Shown here in pieces: positions 8,901 through 16,771 of a stretch of 24,751 nt of DNA. The stretch covers positions 1 to 24,751 of the forward strand of contig CAQOGY010000029.1 of assembly GCA_948847595.1 (NCBI GenBank), in the 5' to 3' direction. The notes beneath the pieces are model-generated. The model made no database searches. It saw only the letters and a program-made list of their open reading frames with translations, and was not told the DNA's origin. A program made the translations under genes and the position numbers. Position 1 is the stretch's first letter. Each line of letters opens with the position of its first letter. Source of the stretch: an uncultured Bacteroides sp. (lineage in GTDB: Bacteria > Bacteroidota > Bacteroidia > Bacteroidales > Bacteroidaceae).

Positions 8901-9901
8901 GAACGGGAATCGGACTGTCTTATTCAAAGATTCTTGTTGAACTGCACGGCGGTTCTATCGGCGCCCGTAATAATCAGGAAACCGGTGCTACTTTCTTCTT
9001 CGAACTACCATTGAAACAAGGTACTGAAGAAATCATCTGCCAACCCAAAGCATACCTGAACGAACTGATTAGTGACGACAAAAATGAACATATACCGAAC
9101 GAAAATAACTTCGACACCACCCCTTATACTATTTTAGTCGTGGACGACAATCCCGACCTGACGGATTTCCTGAAGAAATCACTGGGAGAATATTTCAAAC
9201 GCATAGTAATCGCTTCGGACGGTGTGGAAGCGCTGCAACTTATTAAGAATCATGCTCCGGATATCATTGTCAGTGACGTGATGATGCCGCGAATGAACGG
9301 ATACGAACTTTGCAAGAACATGAAGGAAGATATTACTATCAGCCATATTCCCATCATTCTGCTGACGGCAAGAGATGATAAACAAAGCCAGTTGAGCGGT
9401 TACAAGAATGGAGCGGACGGCTATCTGACAAAGCCTTTCGAAATAGAGATGCTGATGGAAATAGTCCGCAACCGTTTGAAAAACCGGGAGTCTACCAAGA
9501 AAAGGTACCTGAACGCAGGATTAATCCCCGCAGTGGAAGAAAGTACGTTCAGTCAGGCAGACGAAACATTCCTGTTGAAACTGAATCAGATTATTCAGGA
9601 GAATCTGGACAGCAGTAGTTTAGATGTCACTTTTATCTGTAAAGAGATAGGAATGAGCCGGGCTTCGCTTTATAACAAGCTGAAAGCGCTGACTGATATG
9701 GGAGCCAATGATTATATCAATAAATTCCGGATGGAAAAAGCGATTACGTTAATCACGGGCACGGAAATGTCATTCACGGAAATCGCGGAGAAAGTGGGAT
9801 TCACGACTTCGCGCTATTTCAGTACGGCTTTCAAGCAATATACGGGAGATACGCCGACACAGTACAAGGAAAAACGGAAACAGGAAAAAAAGAGCGAATA
9901 A
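5954..9901 (+). CDS. Hybrid two-component system sensor-regulator (HTCS)
   Basis: This 1315-residue protein puts a whole two-component system in one chain. In order: signal peptide (about 1-25), a periplasmic double-propeller sensor of Reg_prop repeats (recurrent WIGT..GG/GL blocks, for example VWIGTRSGLGRYDG near residue 55, and two IWIGTDGGGIN copies), a Y_Y_Y Ig-like domain (about 680-750), one membrane segment (757-775), HisKA with H810 in SHELRTPLTLIHAPL, HATPase_c (G-box GTGIGLSYSK), a receiver with D1108 in SDVMMPRMNG and a downstream TKPFE lysine, and an AraC-type helix-turn-helix (about 1210-1310, ending in the VGFTTSRYFSTAFKQYTGDTP signature). All catalytic residues are present and the length is normal. 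HTCS proteins bind a glycan fragment in the periplasm and activate a linked utilisation locus. No SusC/D or glycosidase gene adjoins this one, so its target is not visible here. Confidence 0.95.
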   Translation: MKKRILILLCTAFIIQLAGILPLQAGHYYYKQISLKDGLPSTVRCILTDEQGFVWIGTRSGLGRYDGHELKKYVHQADNPHSIPHNLIYQMIEDEQNNIWILTDKGVARYQRQSDDFFIPVNETGNNIIVYSVCLTKGGVLFGSKNKIFFYNYQDASFRLLQSFDLVSNYNVTLLSLWDEHTLLCCSRWQGLLLLDLKTGKCSRPPFDCGKEIMNVLIDSQKRIWVAPYNGGLNCLTRDGKLLGTYTTRNSSLSNNVVLSLAEREGQIWIGTDGGGINILDPETGQFSLLEHIPGRDNYSLPANSILCLYNDRNNNIWAGSIRNGLISIREVSMKTYKDVLPGNDRGLSNATVLSLFQESESRIWIGTDGGGINSFNPLTEKFTHYPSTWEDKVASICAFTPGKLLISLFSQGVFIFNPATGEKQPFTIVDAETNARLCNRGKAVNILQNTPHSILFLGEHIYKYNLKEQTFSIATEQEGQDIIGALLPIGNYQEHTYLSDTKHIYELDNRTNRLKALYSCQKDTIINSVSRDEEGNFWIGNNYGLVHYSPSTKTKTPIPTSLFGEITLIVCDQQGKVWIGADSMLFAWLIKEKKFVLFGESDGVILNEYLSKPQLLSMQGEVYMGGVKGLLHINSNLPLTTSELPQLQLSDVIINGESVNNELSGNPKGISAPWNSNITIRVMSKEEDIFRQKVYKYQIEGLNDQQIESYNPELAIRSLPPGSYKIMASCTAKDGSWIPSQEVLELTILPPWYRTWWFILSCAIFVAAVIIETFRRTLKRKEEKLKWAMKEHEQQVYEEKVRFLINISHELRTPLTLIHAPLSRILKSLSSDDNHYLPLKAIYRQSQRMKNLINMVLDVRKMEVGESKMQIQPHPLNQWIEHVSQDFINEGEAKNVRIRYTLDPRIETVSFDKDKCETILSNLLINALKHSPENTEITITSELLPEAGRVRISISDQGNGLQQVDIRKLFTRFYQGTGEQSGTGIGLSYSKILVELHGGSIGARNNQETGATFFFELPLKQGTEEIICQPKAYLNELISDDKNEHIPNENNFDTTPYTILVVDDNPDLTDFLKKSLGEYFKRIVIASDGVEALQLIKNHAPDIIVSDVMMPRMNGYELCKNMKEDITISHIPIILLTARDDKQSQLSGYKNGADGYLTKPFEIEMLMEIVRNRLKNRESTKKRYLNAGLIPAVEESTFSQADETFLLKLNQIIQENLDSSSLDVTFICKEIGMSRASLYNKLKALTDMGANDYINKFRMEKAITLITGTEMSFTEIAEKVGFTTSRYFSTAFKQYTGDTPTQYKEKRKQEKKSE

Positions 9902-9930
9902 CAGCTTTTACTACTAAAAAAGATAAAGAA

Positions 9931-9977
9931 AAACGGTGAACACTACGCAGTCATAACCTGCCTGATGTCCACCGTTT
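9931..9977 (-). terminator. Terminator hairpin between the convergent HTCS and transaldolase genes
   Basis: A 12-base stem (9931-9942 with 9966-9977) encloses an inner GCAG/CTGC pairing. The one plus-strand mismatch becomes a G-U pair in minus-strand RNA. The minus-strand side continues into a T-rich run (TTTTCTTTATCTTTTTT), so it mainly ends the transaldolase operon. The plus-strand side has no U-tract. Confidence 0.65.
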
Positions 9978-10005
9978 ATCACATATAATCGCATCTCACT
10001 TACAT

Positions 10006-10662
10006 TCAGCCATTCACTTTCTTGTAGTCCTCCAGGAATTTCTTTAATCCCGAATCCGTCAACGGATGATTGAGCAATCCCTTGATAGCACTCAACGGAC
10101 AAGTAGCCACGTCTGCTCCTACTTCCACACATTCGATGATATGTTTGGTATTACGGATAGAGGCAGCCAGTACTTGAGCCTTGTAATCATACGTACGATA
10201 CATACGTACAATATCGCCAACAAGTCCTACCCCATCTTCGCAAATATCATCCAAGCGTCCCACAAAAGGTGAAACATAAGTAGCTCCGGCTTTAGCGGCC
10301 AATAATGCCTGCCCTACGGAAAAGACCAATGTACAGTTTGTACGAATCCCTTTCTCCGTGAAATGCTTGATAGCTTTGATACCATCGGCAATACAAGGCA
10401 CTTTCACCACGATATGCGGGTCGAGCGCAGCAAGTTCCTCGCCTTCGCGAATCATACCCTCATAATCGGTCGCTATCACTTCGGCACTCACGTCGCCATT
10501 GACAATCTTGCATATCTTGACATAATGTTCACGCTGGTTTTGCATACCCTTGATACCTTCTTTCGCCATCAACGAAGGATTGGTAGTCACTCCGTCAAGT
10601 ACTCCGAGGTCATATGCCTCTTGAATCTGCTCCAAATTGGCCGTGTCAATAAAAAACTTCAT
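10006..10662 (-). CDS. tal: Transaldolase of the small TalC/FSA family
   Basis: This 218-residue cytosolic TIM-barrel enzyme is the usual length for the small transaldolase/fructose-6-phosphate aldolase family. Visible landmarks are the N-terminal FIDTANL, DGVTTNPS (23-30), the Schiff-base lysine K87 in HIVVKVP, and YVSPFVGRLDD (129-139). The residue at the position that is Tyr in E. coli fructose-6-phosphate aldolase is Phe here (F133), as in true transaldolases. I therefore favour transaldolase (sedoheptulose-7-P plus glyceraldehyde-3-P to erythrose-4-P plus fructose-6-P) over the aldolase name often given to this family. It is third in a run after gpmA and a class I fructose-bisphosphate aldolase, 67 bases behind the latter, and is followed by a terminator. 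Confidence 0.88.
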   Translation of the reverse strand: MKFFIDTANLEQIQEAYDLGVLDGVTTNPSLMAKEGIKGMQNQREHYVKICKIVNGDVSAEVIATDYEGMIREGEELAALDPHIVVKVPCIADGIKAIKHFTEKGIRTNCTLVFSVGQALLAAKAGATYVSPFVGRLDDICEDGVGLVGDIVRMYRTYDYKAQVLAASIRNTKHIIECVEVGADVATCPLSAIKGLLNHPLTDSGLKKFLEDYKKVNG

Positions 10663-10729
10663 ACTTCTAATTTTTAATGGTTAACTATCTAATAGTCAAA
10701 GATAATAATTAATTTCCATTCTTCCGCGA

Positions 10730-11782
10730 TTAAGCAATTGTTATTTCCGGGTCAAGATATACATCCTGAATGGTATTCAATAATTCCACACCTTCATTCA
10801 TCGGTTTTTGGAAAGCCTTACGTCCGCTAATCAATCCCATACCACCGGCACGTTTATTGACTACGGCAGTAATGACAGCATCACGCAAGTCTGATTCTCC
10901 ATGAGATTCTCCACCGGAATTAATCAATCCTACACGTCCCATATAGCCGTTGGCTACCTGATAGCGGCAAAGGTCAATCGGGTGTTCGGAACTTAGTTCG
11001 GTGTACATACGTTCATCAATCTTACCGAAGCCGATGGCTTTGAACCCACCATTATTAGTAGGAAGTTTCTGTTTTACAATGTCCGCTTTGATAGTGACAC
11101 CCAAACGGTCGGCCTGTCCGGTGAGGTCGGCGGCGGAATGATAATCCACAGCACCTTTCTTGAAATCATTGTTACGCAGATAACACCAAAGTATGGTTGC
11201 CATACCGAGTTCGTGCGCATATTCAAAAGCCTCGGCAATCTCTACCAACTGTCGGCGGCTCTGTTCCGAACCGAAATAGATGGTTGCCCCTACGGCTACC
11301 GCTCCCATATTCCATGCTTCCTTGACTGTACCGAACAATACCTGATCGAAACTGTTCGGATAAGAAAGTAATTCATTGTGGTTCAGTTTCACAATGAAAG
11401 GTATCTTATGGGCATATTTACGTGCCACGGAACCAAGGATACCGAATGTGGAAGCTACACCGTTACAACCTCCTTCAATAGCCAGTTTCACAATATTCTC
11501 CGGGTCGAAATAAATAGGGTTCGGGGCAAACGATGCTCCGGCAGTGTGCTCGATATCCTGATCGACAGGAAGTATGGATACATAACCGGTATTTGCCAGT
11601 CGTCCATGTCCCAACAGGGTTTGCAGGCTGTTCAATACGCGTATGTTCCGGTCGGAATCAATCCATACCTTGTCTATCGTATCGGGAGACGGAATATGAA
11701 TCAATGACTTGTCAATGGTTTCGCAAGTGTGATCCAGATAATAATTGGCTTTATCTCTTAGTAATTCAACTATTTTACTCAT
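10730..11782 (-). CDS. fbaB: Class I fructose-bisphosphate aldolase (FbaB/DhnA type)
   Basis: This 350-residue cytosolic enzyme has no metal-binding class II motifs. Its sequence follows the bacterial/archaeal class I Schiff-base aldolases: GYVSILPVDQDIEHTAG near 66-82, a glycine-rich FGILGSVAR segment, IPFIVKLNHNE, and the phosphate-binding INSGGES near 310. It cleaves fructose-1,6-bisphosphate to glyceraldehyde-3-phosphate and dihydroxyacetone phosphate, or the reverse in gluconeogenesis. It starts 27 bases after gpmA on the same strand and precedes the transaldolase gene, so the three are probably co-transcribed. The start codon follows TTAAAGTT, with no strong Shine-Dalgarno sequence, as is usual in Bacteroides. 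Confidence 0.92.
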   Translation of the reverse strand: MSKIVELLRDKANYYLDHTCETIDKSLIHIPSPDTIDKVWIDSDRNIRVLNSLQTLLGHGRLANTGYVSILPVDQDIEHTAGASFAPNPIYFDPENIVKLAIEGGCNGVASTFGILGSVARKYAHKIPFIVKLNHNELLSYPNSFDQVLFGTVKEAWNMGAVAVGATIYFGSEQSRRQLVEIAEAFEYAHELGMATILWCYLRNNDFKKGAVDYHSAADLTGQADRLGVTIKADIVKQKLPTNNGGFKAIGFGKIDERMYTELSSEHPIDLCRYQVANGYMGRVGLINSGGESHGESDLRDAVITAVVNKRAGGMGLISGRKAFQKPMNEGVELLNTIQDVYLDPEITIA

Positions 11783-11809
11783 AACTTTAATTTTTAATGT
11801 GTTATTATT

Positions 11810-12556
11810 CTATTTTTTCTTTCCCTGATTGGCTACTGCATCCATCAGTTTCTTTATTTCCTCCGGATTTCCGAGGAAATAATCATTAGCCACGTTCAGG
11901 TTTTCATCAAACTCGAACACGTAAGGCACGGCAGTAGGCAGGTTCAGTTTTATAATATCTTCATCCGAAATATGCTTCAAGTGCTTGATAATACCTCTCA
12001 AACTATTGCCGTGAGCCACGACCAATAAGGTGTGGGCTGTCTTCAGGCTCGGAAATATATCCGATTCCCAATAAGGCATAATACGTTCGATGGTATCTTT
12101 TAATGATTCGGTACGGGGGAGTTCAGCATCGGGCACTTCGTGATAGCGGTAATCAAAACGGGGATTTCGCAGGTCTTTTTCTGAAAGCGGATTGGGAGCT
12201 ATATCGTAGCTACGACGCCAGACGAGCACTTGTTCTTCACCATATTTCTCTGCGGTTTCCGCTTTATTCAATCCTTGCAACTCGCCATAATGCTTTTCAT
12301 TGAGACGCCAGTTTTTCTCCACAGGAATCCAGTCCAAGTCCATCTTGTCCAGTACACAGTTCAGCGTCTTTACGGCTCTTTTCAGATAAGAGGTATAGGC
12401 TTTATCGAAATTGAATCCATATTCTTTCAGTGTCACGCCGGCTTTCTCAGCTTCGGCAACTCCTTTTTCAGTCAAGTCTACATCTGTCCAACCGGTAAAA
12501 CGGTTTTCCTTGTTCCAGACACTTTCTCCATGACGAAGCAATACTATCTTTTTCAT
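11810..12556 (-). CDS. gpmA: 2,3-bisphosphoglycerate-dependent phosphoglycerate mutase
   Basis: This 248-residue cytosolic enzyme of the histidine phosphatase superfamily interconverts 3- and 2-phosphoglycerate in glycolysis. Residues 8-11 are RHGE, with the phosphorylated H9. The segment NRFTGWTDVDLTEKG (18-32) is the family signature, E87 is in RLNEKHYGELQG, and the second catalytic histidine is H182 in VAHGNSLRG. The length equals that of E. coli GpmA. It is first of three collinear carbon-metabolism genes and has a good candidate promoter 52-83 bases upstream. AAGGAG lies close before the start (minus strand, near 12570), an unusually clear ribosome-binding site. Confidence 0.96.
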   Translation of the reverse strand: MKKIVLLRHGESVWNKENRFTGWTDVDLTEKGVAEAEKAGVTLKEYGFNFDKAYTSYLKRAVKTLNCVLDKMDLDWIPVEKNWRLNEKHYGELQGLNKAETAEKYGEEQVLVWRRSYDIAPNPLSEKDLRNPRFDYRYHEVPDAELPRTESLKDTIERIMPYWESDIFPSLKTAHTLLVVAHGNSLRGIIKHLKHISDEDIIKLNLPTAVPYVFEFDENLNVANDYFLGNPEEIKKLMDAVANQGKKK

Positions 12557-12607
12557 TCTTATAAATCTCCTTTCTTCTTTTTACATATACAACATTTTGT
12601 TTCTCCA

Positions 12608-12639
12608 CAAAGTTCATTGGAGAATGAATAGTTATCAAA
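12608..12639 (-). promoter_or_regulatory. Candidate promoter of the gpmA-fba-tal operon
   Basis: In minus-strand sense TTTG (12639-12636) is followed after 20 bases by GAACTTTG (12615-12608). This fits the Bacteroides -33 TTTG and -7 TAnnTTTG pattern with one mismatch. The transcript would start near 12600, leaving a leader of about 45 bases before the gpmA ATG. Confidence 0.5.
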
Positions 12640-12693
12640 ATCCCCAAATGATGATTCTTTCAGTAAATCAGTAAAATACAGGAAGCATGTATA

Positions 12694-12735
12694 TAAAAAA
12701 CAAACTCACCTTTCCCCGAAGGGAAAAGCGAGTTT
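12694..12735 (-). terminator. Strong UUCG-loop terminator of the SusCD-protease operon
   Basis: A 15-base stem (12702-12716 with 12721-12735) closes a TTCG tetraloop between C and G in minus-strand sense, a very stable loop. Two mismatches on the plus strand become G-U wobbles on the minus strand. In minus-strand sense the stem is followed by GTTTTTT (12700-12694). It ends the FecR-SusC-SusD-protease operon and insulates the gpmA operon. Confidence 0.88.
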
Positions 12736-12794
12736 ATTAAAAAAAAGAGAGAGAATTTAATGCATAAAAATCGGTCCTAGTTTTGCGTTTTGTT

Positions 12795-15305
12795 TTATAA
12801 GCCCTCTGTTGAAGCAGATATATCGGCATTTTTACCATAATATGCTTCTTTTGTCTTTTTAATATCCCGCAGCAAAGCTGCATAATGACGATAATTCAAA
12901 TCACCTTCCTTGCAAACGGCAAGCTGTCTTTTCACATATTCCTCCACCTTATCAAAATGTGTTTCCACAAAGAGCAGGATATCAGAACGGCTGAATGTCG
13001 CATTCGCATTAGCGATATCTTTGCTTTCGGGATTCATCATGCGTCCGATAAATGTCAGATAAGACCGTTGCAACTGGCGACGGAGATTATTTTCCAACTC
13101 ATTGGAAGTGTTCAAAGGTTTCCATATCGCAGTGAACACATCATTCAGATATTCATCAAGCGGATACGGTTCCGAACCACACAAAGAACTCGAATAGATA
13201 TTATACAACATTCCCGGCGCAAGCAATAAAGCGACTAAGGAATTTTGGCGGTCACGAATTTCATCCATAGGTTTGACTCCCGTGCAACTCACCACTTTAT
13301 CCGGATAGAGCCAGAGCGGAGCCTCGAACAGATTGCGTCCAAACCACTCTATCGCCTCTTTCTGCACACTGCGCGGCAGATAATCATGAGGTTTCATCCC
13401 CGGCAGATTATTGGTATAACGGCCACCCAAGTTTCTCTGTACATGCATAGTGTATTTCATATGTTGGGCACGAACTGATTTATAAATCGTATTCAGGTCG
13501 TCATACTGGCCGTCAGGCTGCGCTGTCCAAGTCATTATATTTTCCATCACCCTTTTCAGGTTCTTTATGCCATATTCATTCGCCTTCATGTTATTGTCGC
13601 CCAAATCCTCACTTTGGCTGCGCGGGTCAGCACCTTTTCCCTCATCACCAATAAACAACATGCGACGATCGCTCCGGAGTTTCTTCGTGACTTCGGCACG
13701 CAATGCCGCTTTCTCCTTAAAAGGGTCTTTAAATTCGGGACGATACTGGTAACCCCATTTTATCGCCCATTTATCATAGTCGCCAATACGAGGGAAAAGT
13801 CCTTTCCCGGAAATCTTATCCTCAGGCTGCGCCACATAGTTAAACCGCGCATAATCCATTATCGACACCGTGTGACCATTGGCTTCCACCCAAGCCTTGT
13901 CACGCAACTTTTCTACCGGCGTAGCCGAACTTGCCGCCATGTTGTGACGCAAACCGAGGGTATGCCCTACCTCATGTGAGGAAACGAACTGAATCAACGT
14001 ACCCATCAATTCATCATCAAAGTTCATTGTCTGCGCGCGTTTATCCAAAGGCCCGCACTGTACCATATACCACTTTTTAAGCAAGTTCATCACGTTGTGA
14101 TACCAACAGATATGGCTCTCCATGATTTCTCCGCTACGAGGGTCTACAATACGCGGCCCATAAGCATTCTCATTTTCCGAAGGCAGATAGCGCAACACGC
14201 TATAACGTGCGTCATCCAAACTCATAGTAGGATCGTCCGGCCATTCTTTAGCCATGATGGCATTTTTGAATCCGGCTGCTTCGAATGCTACATTCCAGTC
14301 TTTCACACCCGCTTTAAGATAAGGTATCCATTTCTTCGGTGTTGCAGGGTCTATGTAATATACAATAGGGCGTTTCGGCTCGGTAAGTTGTCCCCGGCGA
14401 TAACGTTCCGGGTCTTTCGGCTCCAACCGATAACGTTGAATGATAGCTCCACGCACAGTAACCTGCTGGTCGTCCGAAAATTCAGTTACCGGATTCTGGA
14501 AGAATCCTACCCGTTCATCCGCCAGTCGTGGCTGCATGGGTTCTTTAGGCAACATTACCATGCTGGTATTCAATTTCACAGTCACCGAACCCGTCGCTGC
14601 CGCCGGCAACTTGCCGGAAGTAATATTGTAAGTACGCAAGGTGGTCACCTCTACATTAATAGGATAAGTCTTGATGGTATCCATAAATGTACGGTCCTGT
14701 ACTAATGAGCCGATACCCAGAATGGAACGGTCACTTGATGTAAAGCCACACGTCTTGTTATCCCCCAGAAGAAACTTGGATACATTAATGAGCTGTGCCT
14801 GGGTTTCCGGATTCCTACCGATAACATCGAATTTGCCAATTACCGGATCTACGGTCGATTGCTTCAAAGCCTCAGCTATCTTATCACCCGGACGGCCAAA
14901 CTGTGATTGTACATACTCACGCAGAAAGAGAGTCTTGCCATTATGCTGTTCCCAATAAACCACACTCCGGTTCACCTCTTCACCACTAATCATCTTGAAA
15001 CCCTGCGGCACGGCTTTAAAACGGGTAACGACCAACAATAACCGTCCCATCAAAGAATCCGGTACTTCAAAATACCAGTCATCCTTGATATGGCGTACTG
15101 TAAACATACCCTCACATTCACTACCTCCATCTTTCAGCAGTTTCTCGTAAGCTGTCTCTTTCTTGACAGTGTCTTTCTTAACTGTATCTTCACGGACTAC
15201 CAGACTCTTCTTCCCAAATTCCGGCAGACTGGTACCGCTAGCCTGTACTTCGGCTCCTTGCAACGCCCAAAGCACCAATACAATTATCATCAAAATCTTT
15301 TGCAT
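12795..15305 (-). CDS. Secreted zinc-dependent metalloprotease, met-zincin (DUF5118-DUF5117-DUF4953 type)
   Basis: This 836-residue protein begins with a signal peptide (about 1-22, cut near VQA-SG). There is no lipobox, so it should be exported to the periplasm or beyond. A lysine/threonine linker with repeated DTVKK precedes the N-terminal domains. The catalytic site is HEVGHTLGLRH: H444, H448 and H454 bind zinc and E445 is the general base. A Met-turn, SIMDY (M483), lies 29 residues later. Both features define met-zincins, and the overall length is usual for the DUF5117 family of Bacteroidota. It begins 17 bases after the SusD gene and ends the operon, so it probably trims a protein, peptide or glycopeptide handled by the SusC/SusD transporter. 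The substrate is unknown, and surface location by another route cannot be excluded. Confidence 0.9.
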   Translation of the reverse strand: MQKILMIIVLVLWALQGAEVQASGTSLPEFGKKSLVVREDTVKKDTVKKETAYEKLLKDGGSECEGMFTVRHIKDDWYFEVPDSLMGRLLLVVTRFKAVPQGFKMISGEEVNRSVVYWEQHNGKTLFLREYVQSQFGRPGDKIAEALKQSTVDPVIGKFDVIGRNPETQAQLINVSKFLLGDNKTCGFTSSDRSILGIGSLVQDRTFMDTIKTYPINVEVTTLRTYNITSGKLPAAATGSVTVKLNTSMVMLPKEPMQPRLADERVGFFQNPVTEFSDDQQVTVRGAIIQRYRLEPKDPERYRRGQLTEPKRPIVYYIDPATPKKWIPYLKAGVKDWNVAFEAAGFKNAIMAKEWPDDPTMSLDDARYSVLRYLPSENENAYGPRIVDPRSGEIMESHICWYHNVMNLLKKWYMVQCGPLDKRAQTMNFDDELMGTLIQFVSSHEVGHTLGLRHNMAASSATPVEKLRDKAWVEANGHTVSIMDYARFNYVAQPEDKISGKGLFPRIGDYDKWAIKWGYQYRPEFKDPFKEKAALRAEVTKKLRSDRRMLFIGDEGKGADPRSQSEDLGDNNMKANEYGIKNLKRVMENIMTWTAQPDGQYDDLNTIYKSVRAQHMKYTMHVQRNLGGRYTNNLPGMKPHDYLPRSVQKEAIEWFGRNLFEAPLWLYPDKVVSCTGVKPMDEIRDRQNSLVALLLAPGMLYNIYSSSLCGSEPYPLDEYLNDVFTAIWKPLNTSNELENNLRRQLQRSYLTFIGRMMNPESKDIANANATFSRSDILLFVETHFDKVEEYVKRQLAVCKEGDLNYRHYAALLRDIKKTKEAYYGKNADISASTEGL

Positions 15306-15322
15306 TGTTTTCCTGATTTATT

Positions 15323-16750
15323 TTATTCGTTAGTATTCAGTGTCAGATTCGGATTCTTTTCACGGGCAGCCACCGGGAACGGAATGATATACAAACGTGA
15401 ATCCGGTTTCAACGTATATGTTTTCTGCTCCACATCTGTGGTAACCAACGGAAAAGTGCGGGTAATCGTCTTCGCATAGTCTGCTTCCGTATTGAACCGT
15501 TTCAAATCCCAGAACCGGCTGAATCCGAAGAGCAGTTCTTTACGACGCTCATTGATGATTTCCTGCATCATCTCACGTTGTGTAGCCGGTTCCGGCAATA
15601 CCGCTTCGCTCCCCTTAATGCGTTTCTCACGCAACAGGTTCAGCACTTTGACAGCCCCGGATAAATCATTTAACCGTGCATTAGCTTCTGCCAAAATCAA
15701 ATAAACTTCGGCAGTACGCATACCTACAGCCATGTATTGAAACTTAGAATAGGTAAGGGCAGTGTTCCATAAAGCAGCTCCGGAACCCTCGTCAAAGTAA
15801 TACTCAAGATTGCCGGTCGTTTTGAAGAACAGGTTCAAACGCTCGTCATTATCTCCGAAAAGCTGTACCAGTTCCGGGCTAATCATACCATAGGTATAAG
15901 CCGGATTGTCCGAGGTGCTACCCATATAAGCATAATTCAACACTTCCGGGTTGCCACCTTTGGCATAAGTTGAAACCTTAGTCGGCCCCCCGACGGCATC
16001 CAAAGCTATATAATCTATCAAGGCATTGTTCAGTTTCAAAGATTCCTCCGCCGCATCCTTAGCCTTTTTCCAGTCACGGTGGAACAGGTAAACGCGTGCC
16101 GCCAATGCATAGCCGAATGCTTTCGACGGATGATATACATTCACCGGTTCTTCCTGCAGATAAGGTAACGCATCCTCGATATCCTTGATGATAAAGTCAT
16201 AGACTTGGGCAACAGTAGCTTTGGTAGGAGTCGCTTCCAAGTCATATTCGCTGACAATAGCAATACCACCGTCAGTGGCGGCCGTCTCCGGATTGTAGGC
16301 TTTAGCGAATGTATTCACCAGAATAAAATGATCCCACGCACGCATGATTTTTGCTTCCGCTTTAGCCAGTTCCTTCACATCCTTGTCACCTGTACTATGA
16401 TCTACCAATGAAATCACGATGTTAGAACGTAAGATGTATTGATAACAGTTTGCATACAGATTATTATCACTTAATTCTTTACGGTCGGCATCCTCATTAA
16501 AAGTCATATTGATTCCATCAGAGGAAAGATATTCCTTGCCGATAATATTCGATTCTTTTGACCAGACATTATCACTCAACAAAGCAAAAGACGACGGATA
16601 ATAACTCCGGTTCGGCAAAGCCACCAATTCATAATAAGTCTCGGTAGAGTCCACAGTCTTCTTTCCTGTGGGAGTAATATCCACGTAATTCTCGCAAGCC
16701 GCAAATCCCAAGATAAGCAGAACCGGCAATATATAAAGTAATTTACGCAT
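15323..16750 (-). CDS. SusD/RagB-family surface lipoprotein
   Basis: This 475-residue protein has a lipoprotein signal, LGFAAC, with lipidated C19 followed by ENYVD. It then has the alpha-helical SusD fold: the N-terminal SusD-like domain (about 20-210, containing TPR-like helices such as AKAEAKIMRAWDHFILVNTFAKAY) and the C-terminal RagB/SusD domain (about 270-475, with AEVYLILAEANARL and INERRKELLFGFSRFWDLKRF). SusD proteins form the hinged lid over the SusC channel and help bind the ligand at the cell surface. The gene lies 21 bases after the SusC gene. It is somewhat shorter than typical glycan SusD proteins, within the family range. The downstream protease suggests a peptide-type ligand, but that is inference. 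Confidence 0.95.
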   Translation of the reverse strand: MRKLLYILPVLLILGFAACENYVDITPTGKKTVDSTETYYELVALPNRSYYPSSFALLSDNVWSKESNIIGKEYLSSDGINMTFNEDADRKELSDNNLYANCYQYILRSNIVISLVDHSTGDKDVKELAKAEAKIMRAWDHFILVNTFAKAYNPETAATDGGIAIVSEYDLEATPTKATVAQVYDFIIKDIEDALPYLQEEPVNVYHPSKAFGYALAARVYLFHRDWKKAKDAAEESLKLNNALIDYIALDAVGGPTKVSTYAKGGNPEVLNYAYMGSTSDNPAYTYGMISPELVQLFGDNDERLNLFFKTTGNLEYYFDEGSGAALWNTALTYSKFQYMAVGMRTAEVYLILAEANARLNDLSGAVKVLNLLREKRIKGSEAVLPEPATQREMMQEIINERRKELLFGFSRFWDLKRFNTEADYAKTITRTFPLVTTDVEQKTYTLKPDSRLYIIPFPVAAREKNPNLTLNTNE

Positions 16751-16771
16751 ATCCTATATTCTTTTTAATAA

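Noticed and set aside
10006..10662. Naming the small transaldolase as fructose-6-phosphate aldolase (fsa)
   Set aside because: The discriminating active-site residue is Phe (F133), as in transaldolases.
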